A stretch of DNA of 10,535 bases from Candidatus Kapaibacterium sp. (lineage in GTDB: Bacteria; Bacteroidota; Ignavibacteria; Kapaibacteriales; UBA961): assembly GCA_023253875.1 (NCBI GenBank), contig JALRFC010000039.1, forward strand, positions 1-10,535, written 5' to 3'. Positions 5,915-10,535 of this stretch are shown in pieces. The first letter of the stretch is position 1. The number at the start of each line of letters is the position of its first letter. The position numbers and the translations under genes were made by a program. The notes under the pieces were generated by a model that saw only the letters and a program-made list of their open reading frames with translations, had not been told where the DNA came from and did not search any database.

Positions 5915-7720
5915 TGCAATTGATTGCTTGATGATGTTCATGCATAGTATCAAGGAAGAGCGATCGCATTCTTTCACATGTAAAGTTGAATCCAACTGAT
6001 GTATGGACTTTGCAATCTTTTTCGATGACTTACCGGAATAGATAATCGTTGCTCTTTTATGCTTGTGAAGTATATACTTGATCAGTGCTTTATCATTCCA
6101 TGTGAATCTCCATCTATCTCTATCCAAGAATAGAATATTCTCACCGATATTTCCCATAATGATATCACTTCTTGCATGATAGTCCATTGAAATCAATGGT
6201 TCTGATGACAATGCAATCTGCGCATCATGTATGCCTATCAATAGTATTCCAGAGCTAAAGGATGTGATAAGGAATTGCTTGATTGATCGAGATCGATATA
6301 CAATCAAGATTGCACAACAGATGAAGCAAGATGTCCAAAGTGCAAATTCTCCCCTATATGCTATCCATTCACTAGTTGCAATGGTTATATGAAGTTCTTC
6401 GGCAATACTCAAGAATTGATGAGCTGCAAGTGCAAATAGCTTTGCAATAATGGTACTGAATGGAAAGCATAATAATGCTATGATAATCCAGCATAATGCA
6501 ATAGTGAATATTGGGATGAATATCATATTTGAAAGTGGAGCTATAAGCGATATCATCCCAAAATACCAGGCTGTGATGGGTAATAATGCCAATATTGCCG
6601 ACATGGAACTCGATAGTGCATGAGCAATTGATATTGGGAAGACTGCTTCATGTAATGGATGAACATATTGTGGAAGGAGAATCAATCCAATCATACCAAT
6701 CATGGACAATTGAAAACCAATCGAAGAAAGCATTGCTGGATCGAAGCATATCATTAAGCCACCAATTGTCAATAGTACATGTAATGGATGCGGTTTTCGT
6801 TGAAGCGTATAAAGCATATATGCAAGTGCTGTCATCATGCATGCACGCATAGCAGGTGGATCCCAATGAACCAATTCCAAGAATGCAAGTAATGATATTG
6901 TCAATAGTAGATTTCTCATGAACAGCCATCGAATCCATGAAAGTAAAAACAGTATCATCAATGCAATGATCCCCGCATGAAATCCACTTACTGATAATAT
7001 ATGGGCAGTGCCAAGTGATGCAAATGCATTGCGGAGTTCAGGTGAAATATGCGAAGTCTCACCTAATACGATTCCACTAACTATCGGTGCTGTTGAAATT
7101 GGGAAAAGTGTGCTGATTGTATGTTCAATCCATTCTCGGAATTTATGTACAGTAGCGTGAAATATATTCGCATGACGGATGATGGAAATGTCTTTTGAGG
7201 TCAAGAGAAATTGTACATTATTACTTTGTACATATCTGGCTTGATTGAATTCTCCTTGCAATGTTGATCCAACAGGATTTGATGCAATTCCTCGTGCTTG
7301 TATATACATTCCTTCTGAGAGTGGGATTTTGGAATTATATATTCTCAATAATATTCTGCAATGTTCTATGCGCGACCATTGCGGAGTGTCAATATTTCCC
7401 TCCAATACACACTGAGTAGAATGATCTTTATGTGAGACTTCCTTTACTATGCCATTAACAATGGATTTCATATGCAGGGCTTTACCATGTGATGACATTG
7501 TCTTCATGGATTCAGACTCCGTGTGAATGCACATTCCAAGAAATACTGCAGATAGAAATTTTCCAAACGAAGCAAAGCGAGAGAGTAATAGCATGATCAG
7601 TGAAATCACTATCAAATACAGTGCATCCACATAAATATCAAGTATGCTATTCAATGCGATTCCAAAGAGCATGTATGATATGATGAAAAGCGTAGGTATG
7701 TGTGAATATGTGAATGTCAT
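5843..7720 (-). CDS. comEC: ComEC/Rec2-family DNA-uptake channel
   Basis: ComEC is the inner-membrane channel that brings single-stranded DNA into the cytoplasm during natural transformation. The 625-aa product has N-terminal helices (about 9-62). A soluble OB-like region (about 85-185) has ASNPVGSTLQGEFNQARY, typical of the DUF4131-type domain. The competence core follows at about 205-480, with GIVLGETSHISPELRNAFASLGTAHILSVSGFHAGII (216-252), DPPAMRACMMTALAYML (287-303) and repeated hydrophobic helices. After the last helix (482-500) about 120 residues remain, with no HxHxDH metallo-beta-lactamase motif; this shorter form is common in Bacteroidota. ATG 7720 is chosen because AGGGGA lies four bases upstream. 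The TTG at 7780 would translate the preceding gene's terminator. The tail overlaps gmhA by 72 bp. It looks AT-richer by eye than the neighbouring amidohydrolase gene. Confidence 0.93.
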   Translation of the reverse strand: MTFTYSHIPTLFIISYMLFGIALNSILDIYVDALYLIVISLIMLLLSRFASFGKFLSAVFLGMCIHTESESMKTMSSHGKALHMKSIVNGIVKEVSHKDHSTQCVLEGNIDTPQWSRIEHCRILLRIYNSKIPLSEGMYIQARGIASNPVGSTLQGEFNQARYVQSNNVQFLLTSKDISIIRHANIFHATVHKFREWIEHTISTLFPISTAPIVSGIVLGETSHISPELRNAFASLGTAHILSVSGFHAGIIALMILFLLSWIRWLFMRNLLLTISLLAFLELVHWDPPAMRACMMTALAYMLYTLQRKPHPLHVLLTIGGLMICFDPAMLSSIGFQLSMIGMIGLILLPQYVHPLHEAVFPISIAHALSSSMSAILALLPITAWYFGMISLIAPLSNMIFIPIFTIALCWIIIALLCFPFSTIIAKLFALAAHQFLSIAEELHITIATSEWIAYRGEFALWTSCFICCAILIVYRSRSIKQFLITSFSSGILLIGIHDAQIALSSEPLISMDYHARSDIIMGNIGENILFLDRDRWRFTWNDKALIKYILHKHKRATIIYSGKSSKKIAKSIHQLDSTLHVKECDRSSLILCMNIIKQSIASTEEFRKQNFLNHFAPNVTNHNM

Positions 7721-7724
7721 GTCT

Positions 7725-7730
7725 TCCCCT
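7725..7730 (-). promoter_or_regulatory. Shine-Dalgarno of comEC
   Basis: The minus strand reads AGGGGA, then AGAC, then the ATG at 7720. This strong site decides the comEC start against the upstream in-frame TTG at 7780. Confidence 0.75.
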
Positions 7731-7741
7731 GATAGATCACT

Positions 7742-7749
7742 CAAAAATA
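7742..7749 (-). promoter_or_regulatory. Candidate -7 box (TATTTTTG) of comEC inside a terminator T-tract
   Basis: The minus strand reads TATTTTTG, fitting TAnnTTTG, 21 bases before the comEC ATG. It lies within the T-run of the preceding gene's terminator, so one element could end one transcript and start the next. No TTTG -33 box at the normal distance is evident. Confidence 0.35.
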
Positions 7750-7774
7750 AAAAAGCCGCCCATATTAGACGGCT
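7742..7774 (-). terminator. Rho-independent terminator of the amidohydrolase gene
   Basis: On the minus strand AGCCGTC pairs with GGCGGCT (7 bp with one G-U pair) around a 7-base loop, followed by TTTTTATTTTTG. The stem begins 26 bp after the amidohydrolase stop codon at 7801, as expected for its terminator. Confidence 0.85.
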
Positions 7775-7800
7775 CTTCAAAATCTACTGTAATACGCGTA

Positions 7801-10535
7801 TTATTCCTCTTCGAATCCTGCCATATCATCAAATACATCTTCGCAATCATAGAGATGTTTATGACCGGCGAAACGACCTTTCCCGCCCTCGCTCTTTTCA
7901 TCGCTATTCATGGCTTTCTGCTCAAGAGTTGCACGAATTCCTGCATCTCTCTTACGAAGCAGTTCATCTGATTTTCTATCAAAATACTTTCTACCATCCA
8001 CATATGTTTGTTCAACTTTGGAGAAATTGGACAAAGGATTTCCTGACCATACTACGATGTCTGCGTCTTTCCCAATTTCAATTGATCCAATGCGGTCATC
8101 AACTTTAAGGAGTTTGGCAGGATTGATAGTCACAAACTTCATTGCTTCTTCTTCGGAGACCGGTCCATATTTTACAGACTTACCAGCTTCCTGATTGAGT
8201 CTTCGAGCCATTTCGGCATCATCGCTATTGATAGCAACAGTAACGCCTTCTTCATGGAGTATGGCAGGATTTTCCGGAATTGCATCATATACTTCAAATT
8301 TATATGCCCACCAATCAGCAAAGCTTGAAGCGCCAACTCCATGCACCTTCATTTCTTTTGCCAACTTATAACCTTCCAGAATATGCGTGAATGTATTGAT
8401 CTTGAAACCAAATTCTTCCGCAAGTCTGATGAGCATGAGGATTTCGCTTTGCACATAGGAATGACAATGTATTTGTCTTTTTCCACGAATAATCTCTAGC
8501 AATGTTTCTAGCTGAATATCTTTTCTTGGAGGTAATTTTCCTGCGGTACCTGCTTCTTTCCATGCTTTTTCATATTCAAGTGCGGCACGAAATCCATCGC
8601 GCATGATTTCCTCAACACCCATTCTTGTTTGAGGATAGCGCGATGTAAATCTATCTCCCCAATTTGCCTGCTTGACATTTTCGCCGAGTGCAAACTTGAT
8701 AGTACCGGGAAAGTCCATTTTCAATCCATCTGCATCATCACCCCAACGAAGTTTGATGAGTTGTAATTGTCCACCTATTGGATTGGCTGATCCATGAAGC
8801 AAATGGCTTGCAGTTACACCGCCGGCAAGTTGTCGATAGATATTAATGTCATCGGGTTGTAATACATCGCCAATGCGCACCTCGGCGGTTACTGCATGTG
8901 TACCTTCATTGACTCCGGCTTCAATTGCAATATGAGAATGTTCATCAATGATACCAGGAGCCAAATGTTTGCCGGTTGCATCAATGACTGTATCTGCTTT
9001 CTGTTGTAAATCTTTAGCAATTGCAGTGATTTTGCCTCCGGAAATCAATACATCAACACCTTTTAAAATTCCTTCTTTTGCGGATGTCCAAACAGTCGCA
9101 TTTTTGAAGAGTACTGTTCTTTGGGTCGGTTTGCTTTCAAGTCCGAATGGACCATCAGGAAAGAGAATCGGATATGTCTTGGATAGAGAACCTGATTTCT
9201 CGGCATTGCTTTTTTCAATATGACCGCTATCACGAATAGCAGTCCAAGCAATTTCACGTCCGGTAGGTAATAATGCAGTACCTCTTGCATTCAATGAATC
9301 CATGAAGCCGGTTGCACGAATCATTCCCAATGCACCAAGTGAATCGCCGGTGAATGTGAAATGTACTTGCTTACCTGATTGCGTGATTTTACAGGATATT
9401 TTAGTGGAATCCTTCATGAATGTAGCATTGGGAGTATCAATTTTACCATCAATATTCCATTGCATCTTGGGAAGTGATTCGGCGGTGAATCTCCAATGTC
9501 CTCTCAGATCATATTCCGGTTTTTGTTGAATGACATGTTCTTCCCCAGCAACGAATACAGATACTATGGATCCGGATTCAAACAGATTTCCATCTGAAAT
9601 GATAAGATTTGCAAAAGCGCCTGATTTGATTGTTCCTGCCAAATCATCTATACCCCACAATTCTGCAGGAATAGTGGTGAGTGCGGCAAGAGCTGTTTCT
9701 TCTTTTAAACCATAGCGAATTGCTTTGCGAAGATTCTTGAGAAAATCGGACTTGTCTTTCAAGCCATGCATCGTCAGCGCGAATTTGACACCTGCGGAAT
9801 CTAACATTGCAGGGTTGGATGGTGCTGCATCCCATGCTTTCAGTTCAGCAAGTGAGACACCGGATGCATTTCTCAATGATTGTACATTGGGTGCGCCCGG
9901 AAATGCAATCGGAATGATCATCTTTGACTTTAATGATGCAATTTGTGATAGTCTGCGATATTCATAGCCACTGCCTTCATAAATCATGGAAAGACCAAAC
10001 TCTTTGGCAATCTTAGATGCACGAAGAACAGAATGTTCATTATTCGTTTCGAAAATGATTGGTGTTTTTCTTGAGAAAATTCCGGCAATTGCTTCAAGGG
10101 AAAAATTGGTTTCCGGTGCTTGAATCTTTGGGTTTTTTGCAAATGAGGATTGAGCCTCTGCATACCATTGCCCATCTAATAATGCCTGTCTAATCAATGC
10201 GATGCTACCCATCATTGCAGAAGGATATGCATTGCGTGAATTACCTTTTCTAAAAGACATCCACTGAGCGATATCCGGCTTGACAATGACTTCATTTGCG
10301 GTGCCGGGTTTTGCCAATACAACAGCAGATGTGCCACGCATGATGCCATCCATTGAATTGACATGAGCAAGGCAAAAACCCTGCTTATATAATTCGGATG
10401 CAGACTTTTCATCGATGCCAAGTGTATTTGCAATATTCATTTCCGGTTTGATGGCTTCATTCCAATATCGTGCACCACGATTCAGTGAACCCGGTTTTTC
10501 GATCTCATCATCACCTTCGGCTGAAAAGGCCGGAC
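7801..10535 (-). CDS. Large two-domain amidohydrolase, 5'-truncated by window edge
   Basis: This is an amidohydrolase-superfamily metal enzyme of the roughly 1000-aa two-domain type common in Bacteroidota; its substrate is unknown. The frame stays open to the right edge, and residues before the internal ATG at 10440 (GARYWNEAIKPE) match the family, so that ATG is not the start. 910 residues are visible, numbered from the first complete codon. The first amidohydrolase-like half (to about 335) shows no HxH metal pair. A beta-rich linker (about 340-470, opening with LRGHWRF) follows. The second half carries the active site: DEHSH (530-534, His532 and His534), GGVTASHLLHGSANPIGGQ, QIHCHS (687-692), FTHILEG (715-721) and NSDDAE (769-774, Asp771 likely catalytic). 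NPAKLLKVDDRIGSIEIGKDADIVVWSGNPL is the usual C-terminal sheet. Acidic tail ends EEE. A signal peptide, if any, lies off the window. Confidence 0.9.
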   Translation of the reverse strand, partial: PAFSAEGDDEIEKPGSLNRGARYWNEAIKPEMNIANTLGIDEKSASELYKQGFCLAHVNSMDGIMRGTSAVVLAKPGTANEVIVKPDIAQWMSFRKGNSRNAYPSAMMGSIALIRQALLDGQWYAEAQSSFAKNPKIQAPETNFSLEAIAGIFSRKTPIIFETNNEHSVLRASKIAKEFGLSMIYEGSGYEYRRLSQIASLKSKMIIPIAFPGAPNVQSLRNASGVSLAELKAWDAAPSNPAMLDSAGVKFALTMHGLKDKSDFLKNLRKAIRYGLKEETALAALTTIPAELWGIDDLAGTIKSGAFANLIISDGNLFESGSIVSVFVAGEEHVIQQKPEYDLRGHWRFTAESLPKMQWNIDGKIDTPNATFMKDSTKISCKITQSGKQVHFTFTGDSLGALGMIRATGFMDSLNARGTALLPTGREIAWTAIRDSGHIEKSNAEKSGSLSKTYPILFPDGPFGLESKPTQRTVLFKNATVWTSAKEGILKGVDVLISGGKITAIAKDLQQKADTVIDATGKHLAPGIIDEHSHIAIEAGVNEGTHAVTAEVRIGDVLQPDDINIYRQLAGGVTASHLLHGSANPIGGQLQLIKLRWGDDADGLKMDFPGTIKFALGENVKQANWGDRFTSRYPQTRMGVEEIMRDGFRAALEYEKAWKEAGTAGKLPPRKDIQLETLLEIIRGKRQIHCHSYVQSEILMLIRLAEEFGFKINTFTHILEGYKLAKEMKVHGVGASSFADWWAYKFEVYDAIPENPAILHEEGVTVAINSDDAEMARRLNQEAGKSVKYGPVSEEEAMKFVTINPAKLLKVDDRIGSIEIGKDADIVVWSGNPLSNFSKVEQTYVDGRKYFDRKSDELLRKRDAGIRATLEQKAMNSDEKSEGGKGRFAGHKHLYDCEDVFDDMAGFEEE

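Noticed and set aside
7778..7780. TTG start for comEC
   Set aside because: The first 20 codons would be the terminator stem and T-run of the upstream gene, and a strong Shine-Dalgarno precedes ATG 7720.
7644..8108. 154-aa plus-strand frame
   Set aside because: It is antisense to the comEC start, a terminator and the amidohydrolase 3' end, all well supported.

Overview
This window looks like chromosomal DNA of a Gram-negative bacterium, most likely in or near the Bacteroidota/Chlorobiota/Kapaibacteria assemblage. Three things suggest this, all by inference. Heptose synthesis (GmhA) implies LPS. The two-domain amidohydrolase has the layout familiar from Bacteroidota. ComEC lacks a beta-lactamase-like domain. 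Base composition is moderately AT-rich. Only two genes (the NlpC/P60 gene and comEC) have a clear Shine-Dalgarno. A TATTTTTG octamer, which fits the Bacteroidota -7 consensus TAnnTTTG, lies just upstream of three starts. No plasmid, phage, IS, CRISPR or RNA gene was recognised.

Layout, left to right. Minus strand: a secreted NlpC/P60 peptidase cut by the window edge at its catalytic Cys (1-649), preceded by a family-5 solute-binding lipoprotein (765-2456). A 300-bp divergent gap (2457-2756) follows. Plus strand: an unrecognised four-helix membrane protein (2757-3302) and, 17 bp later, a small conserved-looking soluble protein (3320-3616), closed by a bidirectional terminator. Minus strand: the beta clamp dnaN (3677-4786), preceded by an HPr-like phosphocarrier (4822-5088). 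A 232-bp divergent region (5089-5320) carries a tandem pair of DnaA-box-like 11-mers. Plus strand: gmhA (5321-5914), whose 3' end overlaps comEC tail-to-tail by 72 bp. Minus strand: comEC (5843-7720), then a large two-domain amidohydrolase (7801 to beyond the right edge) whose terminator also contains the probable comEC promoter.

The genes serve different housekeeping or envelope jobs: replication processivity, regulatory phosphotransfer, LPS heptose, DNA uptake, peptide binding, wall hydrolysis and amide/peptide hydrolysis. I see no single coherent new system. The points most worth following are the unknown two-gene cassette at 2757-3616, the HPr-dnaN pairing with its DnaA-box-like repeats, and the compact terminator/promoter/RBS and overlapping 3' ends around comEC.
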